From: Pomphorhynchus laevis
Lineage: Eukaryota; Acanthocephala; Palaeacanthocephala; Echinorhynchida; Pomphorhynchidae
Assembly: GCA_012934845.2 (NCBI GenBank)
Contig: WNNJ02001556.1
Span: 1 to 64,000 of the forward strand
Reading direction: 5' to 3'
DNA: 64,000 nt
Made by a program: the position numbers and the translations under genes
Notes under the pieces: generated by a model
Databases searched by the model: none
Told to the model about the DNA's origin: nothing
What the model saw: only the letters and a program-made list of their open reading frames with translations
Shown: one piece after another, positions 34,236-46,568 of the stretch
Layout: each line of letters begins with the position of its first letter
How positions within the stretch are numbered: position 1 is the stretch's first letter

Positions 34236-36745
34236 AAAGGATTTATTTTAACGTGGCAAATGCGTGCCAGCGCACGCTTACATGACCACAACAAAACAAG
34301 ACTGTGAATCAGGCGTCGAGAAGGTGTGAACAGAGGAGGTGTTTGAATGTGATAAAGGAGGGAGCGCGGCGGACGTCGAGAGGGAGTTGATTCCAGGCGA
34401 GTGAGGCGGCGACGAGGAAGGATCGGAGACCGTAGTTGTTGGAGTAATTAGGAACGTGGAGTAAGAGGGTATGACAGGAACGAAGCGATAGCGAGGTGGG
34501 GCGAGTATCGTCTAAGAAAGGAAGGTTGATGAACAATGGGGAGCCGACAACGGTGAGACGAAAAGTAACGAGAAGAAGGCGGAGTTTGATGCGGATGTGG
34601 ATGGTGGGCCAGGAGAGTTAAACAAAATATGTGGATGTGTGGTCGAAGCGACAAAGACGAAAGAGCACTCGAACGGCGGTGTTGATTATTCGTTGTAGGA
34701 ATAGGATGATGGATTTTGGAGAATTGGCGAAAAGGCTAAGGCAGTAATCGATTTTAGGAAAAAAAAGCGATGAAAGAAGAGACATACAAGAACGGAAGTC
34801 GATAAGGGGGCGGATACGGCGGATATCACGGAGAATTAAGTTAGATAAGCGGACCTTGTCACGGACGAAGGGTTTAAGGGAAATGTGATCATCGAAATGG
34901 AAGCCTAAGAAAGTGAGATTGTAGACTTTAGGGATGATCGATGAGGCAAAATATACTATGGGAGGAGATATGTTTGGTTTACGGGGAAGGATCCACATTA
35001 TTTTGGACTTTTCGGGGTTTAGAACGGGATGGAGATTGGAGAGACGTTTGTGGATAGAAGAAAGTCAGTTGGAGGCAGAAATGCCGATATCGTGTATGCG
35101 ACGTGCGGTTGCATGATCATAGATTAGAATGTCATCGGCGTATTGTATGACCTTAAAGGAGTAAGGTTTGATAAATGGAGAGATATCGCCAAGCAAAAGA
35201 GAGAAAAGCAGGGGACCTAGGACTGAACCTTGTGAGACCCCGCAAAAAATAGGGATGGGAGGGGAGGATGATGAATTAGAACAGACGCGAAAGGAACGGT
35301 CGGATAGATATGAGGCGAACCATGCTACGGAGGAGGAAGAAAAGCCGTAATCATAACGAATGCGAGAAAGGAGGACGGAGTGGTCGACAATGTCGAATGC
35401 GGAGGAGAGGTCGAGGGAGATGAGAACACTATATAGAGCCTTGTCTCGAGAAATGAGTAAGTCGTTGTACACTTTTATGCATGCAATTTCTGTCGAGTGA
35501 TAAGAGCGGAAAGCGGATTGGAAAGGAGGGTACGGATTGTATGAGGAGAGATAAGCGTTGATGTGTATTAAGATGAAGCGTTCTAAGAGCTTAGAAAGAG
35601 TAGGGAGTAGTGAAATGGGGCGATAGCTAGAAGGAAGGGAGGGGTCGAGCGATTGTTTCTTAAGGAGAAGACGAACGATTGCGGATTTCTAGTGTGAAGG
35701 GAAGATACGACTGCGGATGGACGAGTTAAACAAAGGTTGTGAGAAATGGGGATATCGATGAGCATATAGATTTTAATATGTGAGTAGGCAGGGGATCGGC
35801 AGGTGAGGTTTTGTTGGGCAAGGACATGAGGACAGATGATACTTCTGTAGGTGAGACAGGGAGAAGATGAAAGAGTTCCGGAAGGATGAGATTAGACTGG
35901 GCAGAGTGGGATAGGATGGAGACCGGGGTGTGAGAGAGCAACGTGGATACTTTAGTCTGGAGAAATGACGAATAATCATTGGCATTGATGTTGCACGGCG
36001 TAGAGGAATGAGCCAGGATTGAGTTAAAAGTATGCCAGAGAGTCTTAGAGTTGAATGAAATGATGAATTTATGCTTCCAGAAGGAGTTGTATTTGGTACG
36101 TAGTAGGTTGAGATGAGATCGGCGAACAGCAAGATAGGAATCACGTAAAGACGGAGTGATCGAGCGGAAATCACGTCTGAGAGAGCGGTGATAGACTCAA
36201 AAAGCATGGCGGAGTCGACGCTTTAAGAGTAGGCATTTGATGTCAAACCATGGGGCACGGTGCAATCGACGGTGTGGGTGATACTGAAGGGCAAGAGAAT
36301 ATCGAGAGTGGATGTGAGCCTAGAGTCGAAAAGAAAGGCGAGATCGTGAGGAGATGAATATTTTATTGTGGGTAATTATAGAGACGATTTGAGTAAGGCA
36401 GAGCGGAGAAGGGAGAGGTCAAGATTTCTCCAAGGGCGACGTAGGAGATTAGGTGTGTGAGTAGGGGTGTGGTTGCGAGTGAGATCAAGGGTGATAAGAA
36501 AGTGATCGGATAGACCAGGATCAGAGATGGACAGTGAGGTGTAGGCAGCAAAATGATCGAGGACAGCGATGATGTCGAGTGCCCCACCAAGTATATGTGT
36601 GGGGGCAGTGGAGATTAGTTTGTAATTGTAGTTGGATAGAATGTTGATGAAGCGGATGGAATCTGTGGAAGAGGGGCGGTCTAGACGGATATTGAAGTCG
36701 CCTAGAACGAGTGAAGGGATTGGTAAGCAGACTAATCGATATTGC
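34236..36745 (-). mobile_element. LINE family C, 5'-truncated copy in LINE G
   Basis: CR1/L2-like LINE related to B: endonuclease end (LVLGDFNIRLDRP, LSDHFLITLDL), RT (ISLDLSSAFDIVDHSVLL, GVSQGSVLGPLLFSLLLGD, QYADDILIY) and 3' end with hairpin GCGTGC/GCACGC (34262-34277). Several frame changes and stops, so not functional. The interrupted G reading resumes with GGPQIAYAAF at its 5' side. Confidence 0.88.
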
Positions 36746-37926
36746 AAAGGAGGACCCCAGATAGCATATGCCGCGTTTACGCAATCATTACAATTTAAAT
36801 GGACTTTCCTCTGACGTTCATGTCTAACCTCAAATGATGCCTACGACGAACTATCACTTTACATTAAACAACATTTATACCAGGCATTATTGGGATCGAA
36901 CCAAATGACGTAAGGCAGTATGTTTCTTGCCTTTGAATGAAGGTGGACTTGGCATCAATGATCCCTCCGCTTGTCCCGAATTGGATTGGGAGCGTTTCAG
37001 GAGACGAAGCAAACATTTACTAGATGGCTTTATAGGGGAAGAACTTAGATCATGCTAAAGAGAAATAATAAATTTTACTAAGAATGAGAAGACACAAATC
37101 AATGCCCAAATAAGACAGCAAGTACTGAACAACAGTGACCCCATCGGCGAGCGTCTGTGTCTTGCGAAAGTTAAAGGTGCATCATCGTGGCTGTCTTGCA
37201 AACCTCTACGCGCGAAAAACCTTAACCTAAGCCCTGTTGAATTTCGCGATGCCTTGGCAGTACGCCACGGCTGGAATCCTCCATTTGTCCCACACAAATG
37301 CCAATGCGAAGAAGAATTCAGCATTACTCATACTCTTTGCTGTCAGACGGAAGGGATGGCAACAATCAGGCATAACATCCTAAGAGACCTTGTTGCAAAA
37401 GAACTGTCTAATGTGTGCTCTGCTGTGGCAATCAAGCCAGTACTTTAGCCACTTGATAAAAATATGATTTTTGAGATATCACAACAACAATATATCGAGA
37501 TGCCAGGTTGGACGTGGAAGCCGTGGACTGTTTGAAAGCATGACGGAGCGATCCATGTTGGACGATTGCTCAATAAATCACCTAGCCCCGTCAAATGCTT
37601 CCAACAACACCACTCCTTTCCAATATCACGAGAGACAAAAGCACACCAAGTACGAGGAGAGAGTGCGCCGGTATGAAAGAGCATCATTCATACCCTTTGT
37701 CATCTCAGAAAATTGTGATATTGGACCGGCGGCGAACTTGACGATCAAAAACATTGCGTCACTAAGGGCGCGCAGGGAATTACACACTCTAAGTGATCTG
37801 ATAAGAACATTGCGTTCCAAAATAAGCATCGTTATGGCCAAATCTGCATCAATGTGCATCCGTGCTGCACGATCAACGAGGGGACATCCTATTAGCGCTG
37901 GTACCTCGACAAGCGGAGTACACTGA
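36746..37926 (+). pseudogene. LINE G C-terminal part: RT end, CCHC knuckle, nuclease-like region
   Basis: After the LINE C insertion the G reading gives AYAAFTQSLQFKW, a GGLGI box, ASSWLSCKPLRAKN, then CQCEEEFSITHTLCC with RHNILRDLVAKELSNVC. The C-x-C and H-x4-C spacing resembles the zinc knuckle ahead of the restriction-like endonuclease of R2-group LINEs. Later parts (YEERVRRYERASFIPFVIS, RTLRSKISIVMAKSASMCIR) match the end of the better copy at 62941-63958. Stops and frame changes throughout. Confidence 0.78.
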
Positions 37927-38035
37927 GTTTAATTAATAATTAATTGAAACTTATCACAGTCAAATTTTTTGTGTTATTGTTAATTTTTCTTTTGCTATAA
38001 ATAAAATGCTTTCTCCTTAAAAAATTAATAATAAA

Positions 38036-38074
38036 ACCCTCATTCACTTAAAAAAGTGAATGAGGGTGTTTTTT
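38036..38074 (+). other. Terminator-like hairpin with T-run
   Basis: A perfect 14-bp stem (ACCCTCATTCACTT at 38036-38049, loop AAAA, AAGTGAATGAGGGT at 38054-38067) is followed by GTTTTTT. The form is that of a bacterial intrinsic terminator, but in this eukaryotic context it is just as likely a chance or element-derived hairpin. Confidence 0.6.
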
Positions 38075-38108
38075 CCCGGACGTTACTGATGAACCAATAG
38101 CATGTATA

Positions 38109-38993
38109 ATGATGTTAGAAACCCAAGAGGAAATCCATTTGGATTTTGACTTCTGGGCAAACGAAACTGAATATATAGTTCATCAACTGACGTTCATAAG
38201 AAGTGAACAAACGGAATCTCGAAGAACAGCCCAAGATTTACTTCTTGACTGGACAATAGAAACCTTCGAGCGGCAGAGCGTTAGGGGTAATGAGCAAAAC
38301 TGTAGTCAACTCCCTATAGCTCATTTCCCTCTCAATACTGTCAGGAATCTGATACATCACCCCACGGGTAAAAAACCCGGGATGATGAGTGCTTATTTCT
38401 GGGTGATACCGGATTTTTTCGGCCACCAATAAGAGAATTAGTCAATCATATATCAGGTAGTGAGGACCAGTATGCAGCCTTAAAACGAGGAGTCATACAA
38501 CTCATGCTAGGACTGATTACTGTACCTGAATATTTAATGATATTACAGAATCAGGAATCTGATGCAGTGGTACTTAAGAAGTCAAACAATGAGGATCAGC
38601 CAATGATGCCAGTTGAGCATATTGCAGGGTACTCACTGGCGGAGGTAGAGGAAATCATTAAGCAAGTCTCCCTGGTACTGGCTAACAAAAAGGCAAAGGC
38701 TAGGGATACCATGAACTTGTAGCGTACGAACAAATTCTGAAGGCTATGCCTAAAGAACGCTTATCGGAATACATATTGGAAGAAATGTTCCAGCTGTTCC
38801 TAAAGAGGGTGATAAGCATGCATATGGTTGTCGCCTTCGAATGGCACAAAGTAGCACCTAAGCTTCCAATGGTTACTGGTAGAGTTGTAGAATTGGCCAG
38901 GAAGATTGGGCTTGATCCCAATAATAAGTCACAGAACTTATACATTCCGATGCAAAGGCCATTACAACAGTATTCTGCACCGTCAAGACAATA
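38109..38993 (+). other. Unrecognised broken coding stretch
   Basis: Open frames with protein-like composition run on the plus strand across this stretch. Readable segments are ETQEEIHLDFDFWANETEY, MPVEHIAGYSLAEVEEIIKQ, FQLFLKRVISMHMVVAFEW and VAPKLPMVTGRVVELARK. Amphipathic helices rich in L, E and K dominate; there is no signal peptide, zinc motif or RT box. It is broken in about two places. Composition and codon use differ from the LINEs on both sides. I do not recognise the family; an old virus-derived insertion is one possibility, a decayed host gene another. Confidence 0.5.
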
Positions 38994-39384
38994 AACACAA
39001 GGGAGACGGAAACATCGAAAGAAATAATCGATATCCTTAAAAAATGTGTTTTTGTAAAGAGAAAAAATATTTTTCATTTTTCTTTCATTAGCTGGTTGTG
39101 AAAGTTATTATCATTTTACACTTACTATCAGTTTTGAACCTATTTGAAGTAGGGGGTGAGAAACTTGATCCTGTGAGATTGGGGTCTTCTCTAAGTCAAC
39201 CTACACAGAAATGGTCAGTTTATCATTTACTGAAACCAATAGGTGATGTTCAATCAACTACCTGATGAGATTGTCTTCGGACGTAATCTCCTTATAGGGT
39301 TAGTTGGTTGGGAATACAAGCCAATTACACTGATATAAGATGCAGTGTAATTTTATAGGACGGAAATTCTCCATCCTATAAAAA

Positions 39385-41650
39385 AACGATTTATTTTAAC
39401 GTGGTAAATGCGTGCCAGCGCACGCTTACATGACCACGACAAAACAAGACTGTGAATCAGGTGTCGAGAAGGTGTGAACGGAGGAGGTGTTTGAATATGA
39501 TAAAGGAGGGGGCGCGGCGGACGTCGAGAGGGAGTTGATTCCAGGCGAGTGAGGCGGCGACGAGGAAGGATCGGAGACCGTAGTTGTTGAAGTAATTAGG
39601 AACGTGGAGTAAGAGGGTGTGACAGGAACGAAGCGATAGCGAGGTGGGGCGAGTATCGTCTAAGAAAGGAAGGTTGATGAACGATGGGGAGCCGACAGCG
39701 ATGAGACGAAAGGTAACGAGAAGAAGGCGGAGTTTGATGCGGATGTGGATGATGGGCCAGGAGAGTTGGGCAAAATATGTGGATGTGTGGTCGAAGCGAC
39801 GGAGATGAAAGAGCACTCGAAGGGCGGTGTTGATTATTCGTTGTAGGGGTAGGATGATAAATTTTGGAGAATTGGCGAAAAGGCTAAGGCAGTAATCGAT
39901 TTTAGGGAAAAGAAGCGATGAAAGAAGAGACATACACGAACGGAAGTCGATAAGGGGGCGGATACGGCGGATATCACGGAGAATTAAGTTAGATGAGCGG
40001 ACCTTGTCACGGACGAAGGGTTAAAGGGAAATGTGATCATCGAAATTGAAGCCTAAGAAAGTGAGATTGTGGACTATGGGGATGATTGATGAGGCAAAAT
40101 ATACAGTGGGAGGAGATATGTTTGGTTTACGGGGAGGATCCACATTATTTTGGACTTTTCGGGGTTTAGAACGAGATGGAGATTGGAGAGACGTTTGTAG
40201 ATAGAAGAAAGGCAGTTGGAGGCAGAAATGCCGATATCGTGTATGCAATGTGCGGTTGCATGAGCAAAGATTAGCATCGGCGTATTGCATGACCTTAAAG
40301 GAGTAAGGTTTGATAAACGGAGATAGATCGCCAAGCAGAAGAGAGAAAAGCAAGGGAACCTAGGACTGAACCTTGTGGGACCCCGCAAAAAATAGGGATG
40401 GGAGGGGAGGATGATGAATTAGAACAGACGCGAAAGGAATGGTCGGATAGATATGAGGCGAACCATGCTACGGATGAAGAAGAAACGCCGTAATCATAAC
40501 GAAGGCGAGAAAGGAGGACGGAGTGGTCGACAATGTCGAATGCGGAGGAGAGGTCGAGGGAGATGAGAACACTATATAGATCCTTGTCTCGAGAAATGAG
40601 TAAGTCGTTGTACACTTTTATGCATGCGATTTCTGTCGAGTGATTAGAGCGGAAAGCGGATTGGAAAGGAGGGTACAGATTGGATGAGGAGAGATAAGCG
40701 TTGATTTGTATTAAGATGAGGCGTTCTAAGAGCTTTGAAAGAGTAGGGAGTAGTGAAATGGGGCCTATCTAGAAGGAAGATGAGCAGATAGAAGTGGGAA
40801 TGACATGGGTGCTTGATAGAGAATTAATATTGGTTGGAGCAAGTGTGACAGGAGCGGGGTGTTGAATCGGTTGATCAGAGATGTAACTGGAGATGATTTT
40901 AAATGAAGGTTATAAATTATTTGGAAGTGTTACGTGGGAGGTAGAGTAAGGAGAATTAAGATGGGGTGGGGCATGAGTGACAGGAATAGAGTGTTGAATC
41001 AGTTGATCGGAAATGTTACTGGAAATGATTTTGATAGAATGATGTAAATTATTGCAAAATGATACGGGGGAGGTCGAGTAAGGAGTACGTGAGGAGAATA
41101 AAGAAGTTTGAGATTTATCTAGATTGGGGGAAGAATAAGAAAGAGGAGGTACGAAATGAAAAGCTTTACCGTTAGCATTGTTAGAATGAGAAAGATTAAT
41201 GGAAGTTTGGTAGTAGTTGAACGGGGAGTGTATGAGAGAGAGTAAGTTCAATAATGGGATTCTAAGATGCGAAGTCGGGTGTTGATGCGAGGGAAACATC
41301 TAAAACAGCATTGGTCTGAGTGGTCGTGTGTGATACAGGAGTAGAGGAGCAGGATAACTGTAGTAGTCGTACTGATGTACAAAAACCGCATGTGAACTGT
41401 TTACGTTTATACACCGAGTGGTCGGATATTTTAACACGAACAAGTGTCCATACATCACAATCTTTGGAATCGCATCCAACTTCAAAACTGGTATAACCAT
41501 CATTGCATTCCGATGTAGAAGATTCTTGATCAGGAACAGGGATCTGAGATCGCGCTTTTTTAAACATGACCTTTTATTGATAGATTGAGTTCAATCCGCG
41601 AGCGTAGCGAGTGAAATTGACAGGAATTCTCTGGAATGTATGTTTATTAG
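39385..41650 (-). mobile_element. LINE family C/B copy with internal deletion
   Basis: The 3' half (39385-40775) is LINE C RT and 3' UTR with hairpin GCGTGC/GCACGC near 39412. At about 40775 it jumps directly to an ORF1 region (40780-41567) closely matching LINE B ORF1 at 55514-56839, including the PHD-like finger (EVGCDSKDCDVW, FTCGFCTSV). The end of ORF1 and most of the endonuclease are missing. The 5' end TCTGGAATGTATG (about 41632) is the same as in the full-length B copy. Confidence 0.88.
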
Positions 41651-42255
41651 TTATCAAATTTTTTTATTTGGACTGATGATAACCACCCATACTGATTAGT
41701 AGCGTCCTGCTGTAACAAAAATAATACCAATACCTGTGAGGATAATATCGTGCCCAGTCAAAAATATTTCAGATTACAGATGCAATCAAATACAATTAAA
41801 AACATTCATTGCAAGTGACATCATGAAAAAACAGTGATCCGGCTAGCGGATCAGACAACTACGTAGGTTTCTAATAGATCGTTAGAATACGATCCCTTAC
41901 CAAAAGTAATATATAGAAATGTTTATCTTCACCACTGGAGAAGCAAGCCTAATGGATGTAGCGTTAAATCGCGATACAGGCGTCCTGAGTTTAAATCCGA
42001 TTAGCATCAGTGTATGGAGAAAGCAGATAATAAGGGTCGAAACGTGAAATGTAGGTCTGGGTCAGCAGCAGATGAGACCCACCCAGACTGATTAGTAGCG
42101 TCCTGCTGTATCAAAAATAAGATTAATACCTGTAAGGATAATATCGTGTTAAATCAGAAAAATTTCAGCTCACAGATGCAATCAAATACAATTAAAAACA
42201 TTCATTGCAAGTGGCAGCATGAAAAACAGTGATCCGGCTAGCAGGATCACACACA

Positions 42256-42503
42256 TAGGGTAGGTTTCTAATAGATCATTAGAATACGATACCCTACCAA
42301 AAGCAATATACAGAAATGTATATCTACACCACTGGAGCAGCCAGCTGAGTGGATGTAGCATTGAATCGCGATGCAGACGTAGGGTAGGTTTCTAATAGAT
42401 CATTAGAATACGATACCCTACCAAAAGCAATATACAGAAATGTATATCTACACCACTGGAGCAGCCAGCTGAGTGGATGTAGCATTGAATCGCGATGCAG
42501 ACG
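42256..42503 (+). repeat. 124-bp identical tandem duplication within one array unit
   Basis: Copies 42256-42379 and 42380-42503 are identical as far as I can read. They duplicate the tRNA-like part of the unit, including box A. Confidence 0.92.
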
Positions 42504-42627
42504 TCCTGAGTTCAAATCCGATTAGCATCAGTGTATGGAGAAAGCAGATAACAATGGTCGAAACGTGAAATGTAGGTCTGGGTCAGTAGCTATGATACCC
42601 ACGCAGACTGATTAGTAGCGTCCTGCT

Positions 42628-42725
42628 TGTGGTATCACATTTAATTACTTTATCATTTATATTTAACTTTACCTACTATTTGTAGATTCGTGAATAAAAG
42701 CCATTTATTCTCTCTGGTTATCACA
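42628..42725 (+). repeat. 5' LTR (98 bp)
   Basis: Starts TGTGGTATCACAT and ends GGTTATCACA. Identical to 46471-46568. Contains an ATTCGTGAATAAAA block at 42686-42699 whose complement lies just after the LTR at 42727-42740. Confidence 0.97.
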
Positions 42726-45700
42726 ATTTTATTCACGAATTGTCTTGATGGATACTCTGTTTAAGCCGGATACACTCAAACTAACGACAGACTGTCCTGA
42801 AGCAGAACGCGAATGGCGTCACTGGCGATATCGCTTCGAAACATTTATCAAACGCATCAAAATGGATTCACAAGATGACAAACTTGATCTCCTGAAAATA
42901 TCAATTTCCGCTCAATTATTCGACAAGATTGACGAGTGCCTGGATTATGATTCAGCAATGGATGTCCTCGACAAAGCATTCATAAAATCTACAAATTCGG
43001 TTTACAAACGACACCTACTGTGTTCTGCACGACAAACTCTCGATGAATCGATATCTAACTATGTGGATCGTCTTGAAACACTTGCGCGACAATGCACCTT
43101 CAACGATGTGAAAGCTAAGGAGCTGCGCGATATTCTTATTTGCGATTCATTTATTACGGGTTTACAATCGAACGAAATTCGTCAACGCATACTCGAGACT
43201 AATGACATCGACAAAGAGAAAGCTTATCAAGTCGCTCGAGCGATTGAAGCAGCTCAAACTCAATCAAACGAATATCAACACACATCCGAATTCACAGTAA
43301 ATGCCTTAAGGGAAACCAAAGGTTCAAAAGGAAATACTGATATTTCTGAAAGTGAAGAATCTATTGCCGTAGCTCAAAAGATCAACAAGAAAATGTGCTA
43401 CTTTTGTGGTGGAGTTATGCATACACGAAATCGTTGTCCAGCCCGGGATGCTGAATGTTCATTCTGCTTAAAACGTGGACACTACAAAAAAGTTTGTCGA
43501 ACTAAGTTGCTTCGATCTCGACGAAAATACAATCGTAGTACTCGACCATACGCGTCCGACTGTGAATCACTTAATATCATATCCTGTCAAAATGCAAATG
43601 GTGATGCATCTAAACTTGACGACATGACGGTACAAGTTCGCGTTGGAACACAACAGCTGGATGCTCTTATCGATACAGGGAGCTCTTCCAACTTTGTCGA
43701 TTCATCAGTTATTCAAAAACTAGGTATTCATACAGAATCTTGTTGTGTTAGGATTTCCATGGCTAATTCATCATTTACATCCGTATGCAATGAACGATGC
43801 GTATTACCGATATCTTACTGTGACCGAAACTATACTGACATTCAATGCTTCGTCATGCCTCATCTTTGTCGTGATCTCATACTTGGTCATCTATTCCTGC
43901 GCTTGCATTCAAGTGTTTCCATTCGAATTCGAGGAAATGCTAAGCAAGAAACATTAACCATTGGGCAACTATCGAGCATGGAAATCGATATACCGTCGTT
44001 ATTTTCAGACGATTTTAAAAACTGGAAACCTGCAGCAATTCCGTCCCGGCGCCGTAATATCGAAGATCGCCGCTTTATTGCTTCGGAAGTAAAACGGATG
44101 TTGTCCGAAGGCATCATCGAGCGCAGTCGCTCACCGTGGCGTGCGCAAGTTCTTATTGTAAACAGAGAAGGACGTCGTCGTCTAGTAGTAGATTACTCGC
44201 AGACCGTAAATAGATTCACGGTCCTCGACGCTTATCCCATGCCCCGAATCGACGACCTGATCGACACCATATCGTCCAATAACGTGTTTAGCACCCTCGA
44301 TTTAAAAAGTGCTTACCATCAAGTTCCTTTGCGAGCAAACGAAAAATTCTTGACCGCATTCGAGGCAGATGGTCAACTCTATCAATTTCAGCGTATGCCT
44401 TTTGGACTCACGAATGCTGTAGCCGCCTTCCAGCGAATAATCAACGAGATCATAGAGAAAGAAAACTTAACCGGCACCTATTCATACCTCGACGATATCA
44501 TTGTGTGCGGCAAAACACAGCAAGAACATGATACAAATCTGGCCAAGTTTTGTGAAGTTGCTTCTAGGTACCGAATAACACTAAATGAATCGAAATGTAT
44601 GATTAATAAAACGATGATCAATATTCTGGGATATCAAGTTGGTAGTGGTATTAAACGGCCTGATCCTAATCGTGTCTCACCTTTGCGAGAACTGCAGGTA
44701 CCTCAAAATAAACGTCAACTGCGAAGAATTGTCGGCCTTTTCTCACATTATTCCAAATGGATTCAAAATTTTTCGTCGCAGATTCGTCCGTTAGCTGAAA
44801 CCACGATATTTTCTATTACACCTGCAGCAAATCGCTCATTTGAGATAATTCGTAATTGTATTATTTCAGCTACTCTAACACCCATTGATTTCAATAAGAC
44901 ATTTACAGTAGAGACTGACGCATCCCTTTATGCTATCGGTGCTGTATTAACGCAGGATAACAAACCCGTCGCATTTTATTCGCATACACTTAGTAAGAGT
45001 GTCGTTGGACATTCCGCTATTGAGAAAGAGGCCCTTGCCATCGTTGAAGCATTGCGATACTGGAGGCACTATTTGTCTGGACGAACTTTCAATGTTCTAA
45101 CGGATCAAAGGTCAGTTTCATTCATATTTAACAGGAATCATAAGAGTAAAATTAAAAATGAAAAAGTGCAAAGATGGCGTCTCGATCTATCTGAGTTCAA
45201 ATATTGTATACTTTACCGGCCTGGAAAGTTGAATTATGCGGCCGACTCAATGTCTAGGGATATTTGTGCTTCAAGTTGCGGTTACTTTAACAAACAGAAA
45301 GATCTCAAGCTTCTTTATGAACTTCACGCTACGCTTTGCCATCCAGGAGTCAATCGTTTGTATCACTTCGTTCAATCGAATCAACTTCCATATAGCACTG
45401 AAGACGTTCGTTATGTTGTATCTCATTGCGTTACCTGTTCGTTGTTGAAACCAAACTTCTTCAAGCCTCCAAAAACTGCCCTCATCAGAGCGACACGACC
45501 TTTCGAAAGAATTTCACTTGACTTCAAAGGTCCTTTGCCCAGTTCATCAGGCAAGAAATATTTGCTTACAGCCGTCGATGAATATTCTCGTTATCGCTTT
45601 CGATTTGCATGCCGTGATATGTCCGCTCAAACAGTGATAAATTGCCTGCGTGGTATAGTGACAATATTTGGTCCACCTGAATTTGTACATTCCGATCGCG

Positions 45701-46470
45701 GGTCATCCTTCATGTCGAAAGAATTCTCTGATTATCTGGAGAGTATTGGCACGGTAGCAAGTCACTCTTCTCCGTACAATCCGTTAGGCAACGGACAGAT
45801 CGAACGCTATAACGGTATATTATGGAGCGCTGTACTTTTGCGGCTTAGAGACTACAATCGTCTGGTTGCTGCTTGGGAAACGGTCCTCGCTGAAAGCCTT
45901 AATCTATTCGAGGACTATTATGCACCTCAACTGGCTCGACACCTCATGATCGAATCTTCAACTTCTCTAGACGCCCATTAATTAAATTCAATTTACCAGA
46001 ATGGCTCCGTCGTCCCGGATCTGTATTCGTGCGAAACTTCTACAAACACGATAAATACGACGATAAATTGCTCAAAGCTAAACTGATAAACGCGAATCCA
46101 AACACGGCTCATATCGAACTTCCATCTGGGAAAGAAGCAAATATTTCAACTCGACACCTATCTCGTTATCCTTCAGAAACCTCCATTTACAAGGATCCAG
46201 ACAGTTCGGATATTCGTAGTTCGGGATTGTCAAGGGACGGGGATGACGACTGTCAAGATAGCTTCGATAGGAACCAGCCAGACTATGAAGATGATAACAA
46301 TAACGGAAAGCAATATGATGCCACTGACAATATCGATATGAACTTGAGTTCAAAGAGGACATCAATTCCTGAGGCAAACCATCATCCCGTGACAACTAGA
46401 GAATTCTACCGACGAAGTACAAGAAGTCGAAGAAGTCCTGCATACTTCCAAAACTATCACATGGGATGAA

Positions 46471-46568
46471 TGTGGTATCACATTTAATTACTTTATCATT
46501 TATATTTAACTTTACCTACTATTTGTAGATTCGTGAATAAAAGCCATTTATTCTCTCTGGTTATCACA
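46471..46568 (+). repeat. 3' LTR (98 bp)
   Basis: Identical to the 5' LTR at 42628-42725 and followed by the CTGCT duplication. Confidence 0.97.

Larger units (their letters stand above)
22506..37930 (+). mobile_element. LINE family G (R2-like nuclease type), split by three insertions
   Basis: One old non-LTR element can be followed on the plus strand through four segments: 22506-23042 (Cys-rich N-terminus), 27841-28348 (ERRIILWQDKN, LIAEAEVLQKI; tandemly duplicated), 33351-34235 (NSHMPGIIDHHPVQFEDI, SSGVDAQSFRSMLKSFG, GFTQGDPL, then a broken YADDG box) and 36746-37926 (PQIAYAAFTQSLQ, LGGLGI-like box, CCHC region). The intervening blocks are LINE A, a TIR element and LINE C. Order and orientation match the domain order of this RT family and of the second copy at 62941-63958. 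The element is dead, with many stops and frame changes. Confidence 0.72.
42628..46568 (+). mobile_element. Ty3/Gypsy LTR retrotransposon, young, nearly whole
   Basis: A 3.94-kb element with identical 98-bp LTRs and a 5-bp duplication CTGCT (42623-42627 and 46569-46573), inserted in the 396-bp array. Parts in order: gag-like region, two CCHC zinc knuckles (about 43390-43500), aspartic protease (DTGSSSNF, about 43670), reverse transcriptase with YLDD (about 44080-44600), RNase H (VETDASLYAIG, about 44910), integrase with HHCC region and HSDRG core (about 45320-45800) and a C-terminal tail. Gag and pol share one reading frame, as in Tf1. About one break is present. Identical LTRs mean a very recent insertion. 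Confidence 0.96.

Noticed and set aside
41940-42000. Functional tRNA gene in the 396-bp array
   Set aside because: Box A and box B are present, but the acceptor and T stems do not pair, so it is tRNA-like, not a tRNA.
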